Notes: generated from the letters alone by a model not told the origin. DNA of 64,000 bases from Pseudomonas brassicacearum (GCF_000585995.1 NZ_CP007410.1:4801430-4865429), one strand, 5' to 3'. Positions 31,148 through 42,098 are shown, counted from the stretch's first letter. Program-made: numbers and translations.

Positions 31148-31942
31148 TCAGGCTTGCGCCGGACGAACGTGAGCCAGCGGAAACAATTGCTTAAAATTTT
31201 TCGTCGTCTGCTCAGCGAACCGCTCGTAGGACTCGCCGCGCAACATCGCCAGAAACTCCGCCACTTCTCGTACGTATTGCGGAAGGTTCGGCTTGCCACG
31301 ATACGGAATCGGCGCCAGGTACGGTGAGTCGGTCTCCACCAGCAAGCGATCCGCCGGCACTTTACTGGCGACGTCGCGCAGGGCGTCAGCGTTGCGGAAC
31401 GTGACAATTCCAGACAAGGAAATGTAGTAACCCATGTCCAGCGCAGCCTTGGCCATGTCCCAGTCTTCGGTGAAGCAATGCAGCACCCCGGCCTGGGGCA
31501 GCGCCGCGTCACGCAGCAAGGCCAGGGTGTCGGCCCGGGCGCCACGGGTGTGGATGATCACCGGTTTACCGGTCTGTTGCGCAGCCTCCAGGTGCAGTCG
31601 GAACGAGGCTTGCTGGACCTCGGCGGCTTCTGGTTCGTAGTGATAGTCCAGACCGGTCTCGCCAATGGCCACCACCCGCGGGTGGTCGAGCTCACGCAGC
31701 AGCCAGTCCAGGGCCGGCGCGGCATCGGGCTGCACATCCAGCGGATGGATACCGACCGAACAATCGACATCTTCATAGCGTTCAGCCAGCGCCTTGACAT
31801 CAGCAGCGTTGTCGGCGCTGACACCAATGCACAGGAAGTGGCCGACGCCTCGTTGGCGGGCGGCGTCCAGTGCGGCATCCAGGGAGCCGTCATGGGCAGC
31901 AAGGTCGAGGCGGTCAAGGTGGCAATGGGAATCTACAAGCAT
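31148..31942 (-). CDS. tatD: TatD-family metal-dependent hydrolase
   Basis: 264 residues. The metal-binding HxH is in MLVDSHCHLD, Glu in AIGETGLDYHY, then His residues in VIIHTRG and VLHCFTEDW, and Asp in LLVETDSPYLAP, all the TatD positions. TatD-family members are Mg-dependent DNases/RNases that trim 3' ends; the YcfH group is encoded beside holB and tmk in many gammaproteobacteria. It is 11 nt downstream of pilZ and ends the long minus-strand series. Its 3' end faces the rgsA terminator, which is only 9 bp away on the other strand. Confidence 0.95.
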   Translation of the reverse strand: MLVDSHCHLDRLDLAAHDGSLDAALDAARQRGVGHFLCIGVSADNAADVKALAERYEDVDCSVGIHPLDVQPDAAPALDWLLRELDHPRVVAIGETGLDYHYEPEAAEVQQASFRLHLEAAQQTGKPVIIHTRGARADTLALLRDAALPQAGVLHCFTEDWDMAKAALDMGYYISLSGIVTFRNADALRDVASKVPADRLLVETDSPYLAPIPYRGKPNLPQYVREVAEFLAMLRGESYERFAEQTTKNFKQLFPLAHVRPAQA

Positions 31943-31953
31943 AGAGGGCTGGG

Positions 31954-32310
31954 CTACATCGTATGGGTGGGACGGTCGGACTTCAGGGTTCCGGCCAAGT
32001 GGGTTTCGATCTGATTACGGGCCGAACTGTCGCCTTCATTGAACTGCACGCCTACGCCAGCGGCCCGATTGCCCTGAGCGCCTTTGGGGGTCATCCAGAT
32101 CACCTTGCCGGCGACCGGGATCTTCTCCGGTTCATCCATCAGGCTCAACAGCATGAACACCTCGTCGCCCAAGCGATAATTCTTGTTTGTGGGAATGAAC
32201 AGGCCACCATTTTTGATGAAGGGCATGTAGGCGGCGTAAAGCACCGACTTATCCTTGATGGTCAGGGACAGGATGCCGTTGCGTGGCCCGGGGCTGACAG
32301 ATTCGTTCAT
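31954..32310 (-). CDS. pilZ: PilZ-domain type IV pilus protein
   Basis: 118 residues, matching the length of P. aeruginosa PilZ. The sequence opens NGILSLTIKDKSVLYAAYMP and contains GGLFIPTNKNYRLGDEVFML and VAGKVIWMTPKGAQGNRAAG. It lacks the RxxxR...D/NxSxxG ligand residues of c-di-GMP receptors, as the founding PilZ does; that protein works through FimX and PilB in pilus extension. It lies between holB (42 nt upstream) and tatD (11 nt downstream), the conserved Pseudomonas order. Confidence 0.95.
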   Translation of the reverse strand: MNESVSPGPRNGILSLTIKDKSVLYAAYMPFIKNGGLFIPTNKNYRLGDEVFMLLSLMDEPEKIPVAGKVIWMTPKGAQGNRAAGVGVQFNEGDSSARNQIETHLAGTLKSDRPTHTM

Positions 32311-32352
32311 GCTGATCTCCGCTGCGATTGAGCTGAGTCTAGGCCGTGTCTG

Positions 32353-33973
<1,621 letters not shown>

Positions 33974-33983
33974 TTAATCAAAG

Positions 33984-35144
33984 TCATTGCGGGCTCGGCG
34001 GCTCGCTGGCACTCGGTTCGGGGGCAGGTTGCTGTGCAGGTATCGGGGGCATGGCTTCGGGCGCGGTATCAGGCGAAGCGGCGGGAATCGGCACCTGCTC
34101 GTCCGGCGTGGCCGGGGTCGGGCTGGAGCGGTAATCGGCGCGGCGCTTGAGCTGGAATTCGCGCACCGCGTTGTTGTGCGACTCCAGATCATCGGAGAAC
34201 ACATGGCTGCCATCACCGCGGGCGACAAAGTAGAGGCTGTTGCCCTCCGCCGGGTTCAACGCGGCATGAATCGCCTCGCGCCCCACCATCGCAATCGGCG
34301 TCGGCGGCAGCCCCGGAATCAAATAGGTGTTGTACGGGTTTTCTTCTTTCAAATGGGCGCGAGTAAGTTTGCCGGTGTAGCGCTCGCCCAGGCCGTAGAT
34401 CACCGTGGGGTCGGTTTGCAGCAGCATGCCCAAGCGCATGCGGCGCACGAATACGCCGGCAATCTGCCCGCGCTCCTGGGGCACGCCGGTTTCCTTTTCC
34501 ACCAGGGACGCCATGATCAAGGCTTGATAAGGCTGGGTGTAAGGCACATCGGCGGCACGCTGTGCCCACTCCTTGGCAAGCACGTCTTCCAGCCGGTCAT
34601 AGGCTTTTTTCAGCAGATCGGCATCCGACGTACCGCGCACAAAGCGATAGGTGTCCGGGAAGAACCGCCCTTCGGGAAATACCCCGGAATGGCCAAGACG
34701 TTCCATCACCTGGCTGTCGCTCAGCCCGGTGAGTGTCTTCTGGAGCTTTTCATCCTTGGCCAGCGCCGCACGAACCTGACGGAAATTCCAACCTTCCACC
34801 AGCGTCACGCTGTACTGCACCACTTCACCACGCTTCCAGACACCGATCAGGTTCTCCATCGTCATGCCCGGCACCATCCGATATTCACCGGAGTGCAACG
34901 GCTGGTCAGCGAGATTGAAGCGCCAATAGACCCGCAGCCAGAAAGCGTCCTTGATCAGGCCGTCGGATTCGAGGCGCTTGAGGGTACCAGTCGGGGTGGT
35001 ACCGTTGGGTACGTCCAGCATTTCTTCCTGGGTGATGTTCAGCGGCTGTTGCAACGCCGAATGGATCTTCCAGGCCGAAGCGCCCAACAACAGCCCTGCC
35101 AGTACCAGTCCGGTTTCCAGCAGCAGCAAGAATTTACGTCTCAC
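33984..35144 (-). CDS. mltG: Endolytic murein transglycosylase
   Basis: 386 residues. A single N-terminal membrane segment (FLLLLETGLVLAGLLLGASA) anchors a periplasmic YceG domain. The catalytic Glu is in ALIMASLVEKETGVPQER; other family marks are GVFPEGRFFPDTYRFVRG and NPYNTYLIPGLPPTPIAMVG. It cuts nascent glycan strands and helps set their length. The last 45 residues are a Pro/Ala/Ser-rich tail (DEQVPIPAASPDTAPEAMPP) beyond the usual enzyme end, probably disordered in the periplasm. It begins 3 nt after the pabC stop. Confidence 0.96.
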   Translation of the reverse strand: MRRKFLLLLETGLVLAGLLLGASAWKIHSALQQPLNITQEEMLDVPNGTTPTGTLKRLESDGLIKDAFWLRVYWRFNLADQPLHSGEYRMVPGMTMENLIGVWKRGEVVQYSVTLVEGWNFRQVRAALAKDEKLQKTLTGLSDSQVMERLGHSGVFPEGRFFPDTYRFVRGTSDADLLKKAYDRLEDVLAKEWAQRAADVPYTQPYQALIMASLVEKETGVPQERGQIAGVFVRRMRLGMLLQTDPTVIYGLGERYTGKLTRAHLKEENPYNTYLIPGLPPTPIAMVGREAIHAALNPAEGNSLYFVARGDGSHVFSDDLESHNNAVREFQLKRRADYRSSPTPATPDEQVPIPAASPDTAPEAMPPIPAQQPAPEPSASEPPSPQ

Positions 35145-35147
35145 GAA

Positions 35148-35963
35148 TCAAACATCCAATAGCGCGCGGGCAAGGGTCTGCAGTTTACGGGTGAGCGGCC
35201 CAACCGACCAGCGCATCGAACCACATGCCTGCACTGGCCACACGCCATAAACACTGTTGCAGACAAAGACTTCGTCAGCCTGGTGCAGCTGTTCGAGGCG
35301 AATGTCGGTGATTTGCGTGGCGATGCCTTGAGACTCGGCTTGAAACAATAACTCTGCGCGCATCACGCCGGCCACGCCGCAACGACTCAGATCCGCGGTG
35401 AACAATACGCCATCGCGCACCAGGAACAGGTTGCTGAAGACGCCTTCGATCACCCGCCCAGACGTGTCCAGCATCAAGCCTTCGGCGTATTGGGCATCGG
35501 TCCATTCGGCGCGCGCCAGCACTTGTTCCAGGCGATTGAGGTGCTTGAGGCCGGCGAGCAAGGGCTGCTCGGACAAGCGTACGGCGCAAGGAAACAGATG
35601 TACGCCTCGTTCGGCATGCGCAGCGGGATAAGCGGGCGGCGAGCTCCCTTGCAGGATCCTGCGCCCCTTTGCAGAGGGATCGGCGGCATAACCGCGCAAG
35701 CTGTCGCCACGCGTCACGATCAGCTTCAACACCCCTTCACTCAGGCGTTGCGCATAGGCGTTCAGCTCGATGCTCAACTCGGTCATGTCAACCTTGAGCG
35801 CCAATCGCTGGCAACCCAGCCCCAGGCGTTGCAGATGACGCTCCAGCAACATGGGCTTGCCATCGCGCACCGCGATGGTTTCGAACAGCCCGTCGCCGTA
35901 AGCCAGGCCGCGATCTTTCAGCGACAGAACGTCGGCCGGCTGACCGTCGACCCAGCTTTCCAT
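35148..35963 (-). CDS. pabC: Aminodeoxychorismate lyase
   Basis: 271 residues, a fold-type-IV PLP enzyme that releases pyruvate from 4-amino-4-deoxychorismate to give p-aminobenzoate for folate. The PLP lysine is expected in LKLIVTRGDSLRGY/ KHLNRLEQVLARAEW; the latter holds the typical Leu-Asn-Arg-Leu. VFSNLFLVRDGVLFTADLSR and CGVAGVMRAELL are further marks. The start codon at 35963 overlaps the fabF stop (TGATG), so it is translated by re-initiation from fabF. A one-codon-longer TTG start is unlikely. Confidence 0.95.
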   Translation of the reverse strand: MESWVDGQPADVLSLKDRGLAYGDGLFETIAVRDGKPMLLERHLQRLGLGCQRLALKVDMTELSIELNAYAQRLSEGVLKLIVTRGDSLRGYAADPSAKGRRILQGSSPPAYPAAHAERGVHLFPCAVRLSEQPLLAGLKHLNRLEQVLARAEWTDAQYAEGLMLDTSGRVIEGVFSNLFLVRDGVLFTADLSRCGVAGVMRAELLFQAESQGIATQITDIRLEQLHQADEVFVCNSVYGVWPVQACGSMRWSVGPLTRKLQTLARALLDV

Positions 35964-37207
35964 CAACCAGCGAACCGGCGGAACACCAGCGAGCCGTTGG
36001 TCCCACCGAAACCGAAGGAGTTGGACAACACCACATCGATGTCCATGCTCCGGGCCGTGTGCGCTACGAAGTCCAGGTCGCAGCCTTCATCCGGTTCATC
36101 GAGGTTGATGGTCGGCGGCGCCACCTGGCTGTTGATCGCCAACACGCTGAAGATCGCCTCCACCGCACCGGCGGCGCCCAGCAGGTGACCGGTCATGGAC
36201 TTGGTCGAGCTGACCGCCAGTTTATAAGCGTGCTCGCCAAACACCGTCTTGATCGCCTGGGCTTCAGCCAGGTCTCCAGCCGGGGTAGAAGTACCATGGG
36301 CGTTGATGTACTGCACCTGCTCGCCGTTGATTTTCGCGTCGCGCAAGGCATTGGCAATGCAACGAGCAGCGCCGGCGCCATCGGCCGGTGGCGACGTCAT
36401 GTGGTACGCGTCGCCGCTGGTACCAAAGCCGATCAGTTCGGCATAGATGGTCGCGCCGCGGGCCTTGGCGTGCTCCAGCTCCTCGAGCACCAGCGCACCG
36501 GCACCGTCGGACAGCACGAAACCGTCGCGGCCCTTGTCCCACGGCCGGCTCGCGCGGGCTGGTTCGTCGTTGCGGGTCGACAGCGCACGGGACGCACCGA
36601 AACCACCCATGCCCAGGCCGCAAGCCGCCATTTCGGCGCCACCAGCAATCATCACGTCGGCTTCGTCGTACATGATGTTGCGCGCGGCCATGCCGATGCA
36701 GTGGGTACCGGTGGTGCACGCCGTGGCGATGGCGTAGTTAGGTCCCTGGGCACCCAGATGGATGGACAGGAAACCGGAAATCATATTGATGATCGAGCCC
36801 GGCACGAAGAACGGAGAAATCCGTCGCGGCCCCGATTCGTGCAGCGTGCGGCTGGTTTCTTCGATATTGGTCAAACCACCAATACCCGATCCCATGGCCA
36901 CGCCGATGCGTTCACGGTTGGCGTCGGTGACTTCCAGACCGGCGTTACGCACCGCCTGGAAACCGGCTGCCAGGCCGTATTGAATGAACAGGTCAAGTTT
37001 GCGGGCTTCCTTGACCGACAGGTATTCCTCGACATTGAAACCCTTTACCGAGCCGCCAAAACGGGTGGAATAGGCAGAAAGGTCGGTGTGTTCGATCAGA
37101 CCAATGCCACTGCGGCCAGCCAGAATGCCCTGCCAGCTGCTCGGCACATCCGTGCCCAGTGGCGACAACATACCCATACCGGTGACTACGACGCGTCTAC
37201 GCGACAC
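35963..37207 (-). CDS. fabF: Beta-ketoacyl-ACP synthase II
   Basis: 414 residues. KAS thiolase fold with catalytic Cys164 ([15 protein letters not shown]) and the two His residues in [11 protein letters not shown] and [12 protein letters not shown]. It extends acyl-ACP by two carbons using malonyl-ACP and controls the C16:1 to C18:1 step in temperature adaptation. It follows acpP, with a strong stem-loop (37252-37286) in the 108-nt gap that should terminate most acpP transcripts and lower fabF expression. Confidence 0.97.
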   Translation of the reverse strand: MSRRRVVVTGMGMLSPLGTDVPSSWQGILAGRSGIGLIEHTDLSAYSTRFGGSVKGFNVEEYLSVKEARKLDLFIQYGLAAGFQAVRNAGLEVTDANRERIGVAMGSGIGGLTNIEETSRTLHESGPRRISPFFVPGSIINMISGFLSIHLGAQGPNYAIATACTTGTHCIGMAARNIMYDEADVMIAGGAEMAACGLGMGGFGASRALSTRNDEPARASRPWDKGRDGFVLSDGAGALVLEELEHAKARGATIYAELIGFGTSGDAYHMTSPPADGAGAARCIANALRDAKINGEQVQYINAHGTSTPAGDLAEAQAIKTVFGEHAYKLAVSSTKSMTGHLLGAAGAVEAIFSVLAINSQVAPPTINLDEPDEGCDLDFVAHTARSMDIDVVLSNSFGFGGTNGSLVFRRFAG

Positions 37208-37251
37208 AGCACTCTCCTTTTTCTAATGACGACTTTGCATCAGGCCTAAAG

Positions 37252-37286
37252 AAAAAACCGCACGCCGTGATGGCAGTGCGGTTTTT
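37252..37286 (-). terminator. Terminator/attenuator between acpP and fabF
   Basis: On the minus strand AAAAACCGCAC / GTGCGGTTTTTT with an 11- to 12-nt loop that can itself pair partly (GCC/GGC), ending in T6. It lies 29 nt after the acpP stop, so only read-through reaches fabF. Confidence 0.88.
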
Positions 37287-37315
37287 CCATGACAGCTAGC
37301 GACGACTAAAAACAA

Positions 37316-37552
37316 TTACGCCTGGTGGCTGGTAACGTAGTCGATAGCAGCTTGTACAGTAGTGATCTTCTCAGCTTCTTCGTCAGGGATTTCGGTCTCG
37401 AATTCCTCTTCCAGAGCCATCACCAGCTCAACGGTGTCAAGGGAGTCGGCACCCAGGTCCTCAACGAAGGAAGCGGTGTTCACAACTTCTTCTTCTTTGA
37501 CGCCCAGTTGCTCGGCAACGATTTTCTTGACGCGCTCTTCGATGGTGCTCAT
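37316..37552 (-). CDS. acpP: Acyl carrier protein
   Basis: 78 residues, highly acidic, with the phosphopantetheine attachment Ser37 in [20 protein letters not shown]. It carries growing acyl chains for fatty-acid, LPS and lipoate synthesis. TTAGGAGTG lies upstream of the ATG. It is separated from fabG by 191 nt containing its own promoter candidate and a palindrome, and from fabF by a terminator, so it is set up as a highly expressed near-monocistronic gene inside the fab cluster. Confidence 0.99.
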   Translation of the reverse strand: MSTIEERVKKIVAEQLGVKEEEVVNTASFVEDLGADSLDTVELVMALEEEFETEIPDEEAEKITTVQAAIDYVTSHQA

Positions 37553-37604
37553 ACCTTGTTTTCACTCCTAATGGACAAATTCAGGCAGCTGGCCGGTGGG
37601 TAAG

Positions 37605-37637
37605 TGTATAGAAGAACTTTTCGGTTTTTCAACCGAA
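37605..37637 (-). promoter_or_regulatory. acpP promoter with palindrome over the -35 box
   Basis: On the minus strand TTGAAA (37632-37627), 16-bp spacer, TATACA (37610-37605). The palindrome TTCGGTT-TTTC-AACCGAA (37620-37637) covers the -35 element. Start expected near 37598. Confidence 0.5.
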
Positions 37638-37743
37638 AGCTTCACTCCTCAGACCCCGCGGCCCGCCGTCTATAAATTGATTGCAGCTTTATAACGGATT
37701 TTAGACAGCTCGTATGACATTTTTTTGAAGCAATCCGTCACAT

Positions 37744-38487
37744 TTAACTCATGTACATCCCGCCGTTTACCGGGATTGTAGCCCCAGTCACGTATGCCGC
37801 ACCGTCCGACGCAAGAAAAGCGACCACAGACGCGATTTCTTGAGCTTGCCCCAGACGACCCAGCGGAATTTGTGTCAACAACGCTTCACGCTGTGCTTCT
37901 GGCAGTTCACGGGTCATGTCGGTGTCGATAAAACCCGGGGCTACCGAGTTTACCGTAATCGAGCGCGAACCCACTTCACGGGCCAGTGCACGGCTGAAAC
38001 CTTCCAGACCGGCTTTTGCCGCAGCATAGTTTACTTGGCCTGCGTTGCCCATGGCACCCACAACCGAGCCGATACTGATAATTCGGCCCCAACGCGCCTT
38101 GGTCATGCCACGCAGAACGCCCTTGGACAGCCGGTAAAGGCTGTTCAGGTTAGTGTCGATCACATCGAACCATTCGTCATCTTTCATGCGCATCATCAGA
38201 TTATCGCGGGTGATACCGGCATTATTGACCAGGATCGCCGGCGCGCCGAACTGCTCTTGGATGCTTGCCAACACCGCCGCGACGGATTCGTCGCTGGTGA
38301 CATTCAGCTCAAGGCCGGTGCCTTGAATGTCGTTTTCCTTGAGGGTCGCGGCGATGCGCTCGGCGCCCGAAGCGGAAGTCGCGGTACCCACGACGATGGC
38401 GCCTTGGCGACCCAGTTCCAGGGCAATGGCCTGGCCGATGCCACGGCTTGCACCGGTCACCAGTGCAACTTTACCTTGCAGACTCAT
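37744..38487 (-). CDS. fabG: 3-oxoacyl-ACP reductase
   Basis: 247 residues. SDR with NADPH loop TGASRGIGQAIALEL and catalytic Ser141, Tyr154, Lys158 (ISIGSVVGAMGN, QVNYAAAKAG). It reduces 3-ketoacyl-ACP in the elongation cycle. It follows fabD by 15 nt with an AGGAGAAG RBS in the gap, and both are read from the upstream yceD-rpmF-plsX transcript or a local promoter. Confidence 0.98.
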   Translation of the reverse strand: MSLQGKVALVTGASRGIGQAIALELGRQGAIVVGTATSASGAERIAATLKENDIQGTGLELNVTSDESVAAVLASIQEQFGAPAILVNNAGITRDNLMMRMKDDEWFDVIDTNLNSLYRLSKGVLRGMTKARWGRIISIGSVVGAMGNAGQVNYAAAKAGLEGFSRALAREVGSRSITVNSVAPGFIDTDMTRELPEAQREALLTQIPLGRLGQAQEIASVVAFLASDGAAYVTGATIPVNGGMYMS

Positions 38488-38502
38488 GCAAGCTTCTCCT
38501 GT

Positions 38503-39441
38503 TCAGGCCTGCGCTGCACGGGTGGCAGCGAAAGCATCTGGGGTATTGAGATTGGAAGTCGACACGCCTTCGGCGCAACGTTTGTTCAGACCGGCCAGCA
38601 CTTTACCAGGGCCGCACTCGACCAATTCGGTCGCGCCCCTGGTCGCCAGGGCCTGCACCGATTCGACCCAGCGAACCGGCTTGTAGAGTTGTTCCAACAG
38701 ATCGCGCTTGAGGGTCTCGAGATCCGGCGCCACGTTGGCGCTGACGTTCTGTACCACGGGAATCTGTGGCGCTTGCCAATCGATGGCGGCGATGGACTCG
38801 GCAAAACGCTCGGCAGCCGGGCGCATCAGCTCGCAGTGCGACGGCACGCTGACCGGCAGCGGCATCGCGCGCTTGGCGCCACGAGCCTTGCAACCTTCGA
38901 TGGCGCGCTCGACAGCCGCCTTGGCACCGGCAATCACTACCTGGCCCGGCGAGTTGAAGTTCACCGCACTGACCACATCGCCTTGCGCTGCTTCGGCACA
39001 GGCGGCCAGTACATCGGCATCGTCCAGACCGAGGATCGCGGCCATGCCGCCCTGCCCGGCCGGAACGGCCTCCTGCATCAACTGGCCACGACGCTCCACC
39101 AGCTTCACCGCATCGCCCAGGCTCAGGCTGCCGGCCGCCACGAGGGCGCTGTATTCGCCCAGGCTATGCCCAGCAACGAACGCCGGACGCGCACCGCCTT
39201 CGGCCAACCATAGACGCCAGAGCGCAATAGAGGCGGTCAGGATGGCCGGTTGGGTTTTATCGGTTTGATTGAGCTGTTCTTCCGGCCCCTGCTGGGTCAG
39301 TGCCCACAGGTCGTAGCCGAGCGCATCGGAAGCTTCTTTGAATGTTTCGAGGACCAACGGGTATTGCGCGCCCAGCTCGGCCAGCATGCCGAGGGACTGC
39401 GAGCCCTGTCCTGGAAAGACGAATGCGAGGGAAGCAGACAT
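38503..39441 (-). CDS. fabD: Malonyl-CoA:ACP transacylase
   Basis: 312 residues. Active-site GHSLGE with Ser93, the FPGQGSQ start motif, and a catalytic His expected in VSVPSHCELM. It loads malonate from CoA to ACP. It lies 124 nt after plsX; this gap is GC-rich with a run of G (CCCCGGGGGGGC) and may hold a promoter, but I identified none with confidence. Confidence 0.98.
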   Translation of the reverse strand: MSASLAFVFPGQGSQSLGMLAELGAQYPLVLETFKEASDALGYDLWALTQQGPEEQLNQTDKTQPAILTASIALWRLWLAEGGARPAFVAGHSLGEYSALVAAGSLSLGDAVKLVERRGQLMQEAVPAGQGGMAAILGLDDADVLAACAEAAQGDVVSAVNFNSPGQVVIAGAKAAVERAIEGCKARGAKRAMPLPVSVPSHCELMRPAAERFAESIAAIDWQAPQIPVVQNVSANVAPDLETLKRDLLEQLYKPVRWVESVQALATRGATELVECGPGKVLAGLNKRCAEGVSTSNLNTPDAFAATRAAQA

Positions 39442-39565
39442 GAAAACAAAGCCCCTAATGATCTTGTCGTCAAAAATTGACGCCCCGGGGGGGCGCTAGG
39501 AAACTGACAGTTGGATGGTGGGTTGAACCGACCGGTCACATTTAAGCATTGTCGGACGAAAACGC

Positions 39566-40576
39566 CTAAGTTAACAAATCTTCGAGGCGACCATGAAGGC
39601 GCTCAGGCAGGTTTTCCTGGATTTCAATCACCGCCCGGTTAATCGCGCTTTGAAACCCCAGCACGCCCGCCGAACCGTGGCTCTTGATCACAATCCCCTG
39701 CAATCCGAGGAAACTCGCACCGTTGTGCCGCGCCGGCGCCAGGTCCGCTTGCAACCGACGCATCAACGGCAGCGCCAGGGCCCCCACCACACGCGAGGCC
39801 AGGCTTTGCTTGAACAGGGTCTCGATGCGCTGGCCAATCATGGTCGCCAGGCCCTCGCTGGACTTGAGTAGAATATTGCCGACGAAGCCATCACACACCA
39901 CCACATCCGCCTCGCCGCGGTACACGCCATCCCCCTCGACGAAGCCGATGTAGTTGATACCCCGCGCACGCTGCAGCAACGTGGCGGCCAGCTTGACCTG
40001 CTGGTTGCCCTTGATGTCTTCGGTGCCGATGTTCAGCAGCGCCACGCGAGGGCGCACGATGCCCAGGGTTTCAGCCGCCACCGAGCCCATCACCGCGAAC
40101 TGCAACAGATGCTCGGCGCTGCAATCGACGTTGGCGCCCAGGTCGAGCAACTGGCAAAAACCCCGCTGGGTCGGAATCGCCGCGACCATCGCGGGTCGGT
40201 CGATCCCCGGCAACGTCTTGAGCACATAGCGCGACAACGCCATCAGCGCGCCGGTATTGCCCGCACTGACACACGCCTGAACCTTGCCGTCACGCAGCAG
40301 CTCGAGAGCCACCCGCATTGAGGCGTCAGGTTTGCCGCGCAAGGCCTGGGCCGGTTTTTCGTCCATGGTGATGACTTCGGACGCCGGCGCAATGGCCAGG
40401 CGCGAGCGATCCACAGCCGATTGGCCGCTGAGCATTTCTTCAAGAAGGGAGGGTTGACCGACAAGGGTCAGGTGCAGCGAGGGCGTAGCATTCAGACAAG
40501 CAAGACTGGCCTGAACAATGCTGCGGGGACCGAAGTCCCCGCCCATTGCGTCAATCGCGATGACTTGAGCAGACAA
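39566..40576 (-). CDS. plsX: Phosphate acyltransferase
   Basis: 336 residues. PlsX marks: [20 protein letters not shown] at the start, [20 protein letters not shown], and [18 protein letters not shown]. It converts acyl-ACP to acyl-phosphate, the donor for PlsY in phospholipid synthesis, at the membrane surface. It starts 3 nt after the rpmF stop. The rpmF-plsX-fab order is the classic one shared by most gammaproteobacteria. Confidence 0.98.
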   Translation of the reverse strand: MSAQVIAIDAMGGDFGPRSIVQASLACLNATPSLHLTLVGQPSLLEEMLSGQSAVDRSRLAIAPASEVITMDEKPAQALRGKPDASMRVALELLRDGKVQACVSAGNTGALMALSRYVLKTLPGIDRPAMVAAIPTQRGFCQLLDLGANVDCSAEHLLQFAVMGSVAAETLGIVRPRVALLNIGTEDIKGNQQVKLAATLLQRARGINYIGFVEGDGVYRGEADVVVCDGFVGNILLKSSEGLATMIGQRIETLFKQSLASRVVGALALPLMRRLQADLAPARHNGASFLGLQGIVIKSHGSAGVLGFQSAINRAVIEIQENLPERLHGRLEDLLT

Positions 40577-40579
40577 GGA

Positions 40580-40762
40580 TTACTCGTCAGCGCCCTTGTC
40601 GATCACTTTGCGACCACGGTATACGCCTTCTGGCGATACGTGGTGACGCAGGTGAACTTCACCGGTGGTTTTTTCTACGGACAGGGTGCTAGCCTCGAGC
40701 GCGTCGTGCGAACGGCGCATGTCACGGGCAGAGCGGGATTTTTTGTTCTGCTGAACAGCCAT
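40580..40762 (-). CDS. rpmF: 50S ribosomal protein L32
   Basis: 60 residues starting [20 protein letters not shown], the conserved L32 N-terminus, with [20 protein letters not shown]. It lacks the four zinc-binding Cys residues found in the C+ form of L32. It follows yceD by 13 nt with an AGGAG RBS in the gap. Confidence 0.99.
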
Positions 40763-40775
40763 AATTGATTAACTC

Positions 40776-41303
40776 CTAAACGTTTGGGTCACGCTTTAAC
40801 TGCGCCAATACACTGAACGGGTTGGACCGCGTTACCTCGTCCTCGCTCGGTTCGGGCTCATCTGCTCCCGCCGGCTGCTGGCATTCTTCCGGATGATGAG
40901 CAGGCACAATGGGCAAGGCGAGCAGAAGCTCCTCCTCGATCAGTGACTGCAGATCCAATGGATCTTCGCCCAGTTCCAGCACGTCATAACCTTTCGGCAA
41001 CGACTGGGTATTCGCACCCTCCTTCACCACGGCGTAACTGCATTCGCTGTGGATCGGCAGGGTGACCAGCTCAAGACAACGCTGGCAAACCATTTTGACT
41101 TCAGTGTCGATAAAGCTGTGGATTACCACAGATTTACGTTCATCTCGTTCAAAAACGAATTTGGCCTGGACCTTACCGACATCGTCGGAAAGCGGGTCGC
41201 AGAGTCTCTTCAAATCGGCCAGCAGCAGTTCACCTTGAAGGGTGGTGCCACGGTCAGCCAATTTGCGCGGGTCAACGTGAGGTGGAATCGGGTCATTCAA
41301 CAT
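40776..41303 (-). CDS. yceD: YceD/DUF177 protein linked to 23S rRNA accumulation
   Basis: 175 residues from the ATG at 41303 (MLNDPIPPHVDPRKLADRGT). The family mark is the Cys pair KMVCQRCLELV with DIDSEFCLV-type acidic segments later (VLELGEDPLDLQSLIEEELL). E. coli and plant homologues are needed for normal 23S rRNA levels. It heads the rpmF-plsX-fab transcript. A longer frame from 41327 would start within the -10 box of the promoter, so it is rejected. There is no Shine-Dalgarno before 41303, consistent with a nearly leaderless message. Confidence 0.93.
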   Translation of the reverse strand: MLNDPIPPHVDPRKLADRGTTLQGELLLADLKRLCDPLSDDVGKVQAKFVFERDERKSVVIHSFIDTEVKMVCQRCLELVTLPIHSECSYAVVKEGANTQSLPKGYDVLELGEDPLDLQSLIEEELLLALPIVPAHHPEECQQPAGADEPEPSEDEVTRSNPFSVLAQLKRDPNV

Positions 41304-41312
41304 AGGCGCAGC

Positions 41313-41340
41313 ATTATAGGGATGCACCCGGCCATGTCAA
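41313..41340 (-). promoter_or_regulatory. Near-consensus sigma-70 promoter of yceD-rpmF-plsX-fab
   Basis: On the minus strand TTGACA (41340-41335), 16-bp spacer, TATAAT (41318-41313): both hexamers are perfect. The predicted start near 41306 lies only about 3 nt from the yceD ATG. Confidence 0.88.
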
Positions 41341-41408
41341 AGGAAATTCAGCCCTGTCCGTTACTTGCGCGCCTCGCTAGAATTCGGCCCTGCCTTTTGG
41401 AGACACCC

Positions 41409-41987
41409 ATGCTGCCTTTATTACTCGCCTCAAGCTCCGTCTATCGCCGGGAATTGCTCGCCCGCCTGAGGCTACCGTTCGTCTGCAGCTCCCCGGACAT
41501 CGACGAAAGCCATCGCCCCGGCGAACCCGCCCTCGACCTGGTAAAACGCCTGGCCCGGGAAAAAGCCCTGACGCTGAAAGGCAGTCACCCGGCGCACCTG
41601 ATCATCGGCTCGGACCAGGTGGCCGTGCTCGGCGAGCGCATCCTGGGCAAGCCTCATACCTTCGAGAATGCCCGCGAACAACTGCTGGCCGCCAGCGGCG
41701 CCAAGGTCACCTTCCTGACAGGCCTGGCGCTGCTCAACAGCCAGACCGGCACCTGCCAGGTCGATTGCGTTGCGTTTACCGTGAACATGCGCGCACTGGA
41801 TCCAGAGCGCATTGAACGTTACCTGCGGGCCGAGCAGCCCTATGACTGCGCCGGCAGCTTCAAGGCCGAGGGGCTTGGCGTCAGCCTGTTCCAGAGCACC
41901 GAAGGCCCGGACGCCACCAGCCTGGTCGGGCTGCCGTTGATTCGTCTTGTGGATATGCTGCTGGCCGAGGGCGTGCAAATCCCCTGA
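41409..41987 (+). CDS. maf: Maf-family nucleotide pyrophosphatase (YceF type)
   Basis: 192 residues from the ATG at 41409, with GGAGA 6 nt upstream; longer frames cross the yceD promoter. Maf motifs: LLLASSSVYRRELLARL, the SDQVAVLG catalytic Asp, KPHTFENAREQL and YDCAGSFKAEGLGVSLF. The sequence matches the YceF branch, which hydrolyses m7GTP, rather than the dTTP/UTP-preferring branch. It is divergent from yceD and encoded next to the rluC-sppA genes, as in many gammaproteobacteria. Confidence 0.92.
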   Translation: MLPLLLASSSVYRRELLARLRLPFVCSSPDIDESHRPGEPALDLVKRLAREKALTLKGSHPAHLIIGSDQVAVLGERILGKPHTFENAREQLLAASGAKVTFLTGLALLNSQTGTCQVDCVAFTVNMRALDPERIERYLRAEQPYDCAGSFKAEGLGVSLFQSTEGPDATSLVGLPLIRLVDMLLAEGVQIP

Positions 41988-42008
41988 AGCCTGGGCCTGC
42001 ATACCTGT

Positions 42009-42098
42009 TGGCGAGGGAGCTTGCTCCCGCTCGGTTGCGAAGCGACCGTAACAAACGGGCCTGCTGCGCAGCCCAGCGGGAGCAAGCTCCCTCGCCAC
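42009..42098. repeat. REP doublet (family 2)
   Basis: TGGCGAGGGAGCTTGCTCCC and inverse GGGAGCAAGCTCCCTCGCCA, 90 bp, between the convergent maf and sppA genes. It is the only structured element in the 147-nt gap and may act as the transcript end for both. Confidence 0.92.
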
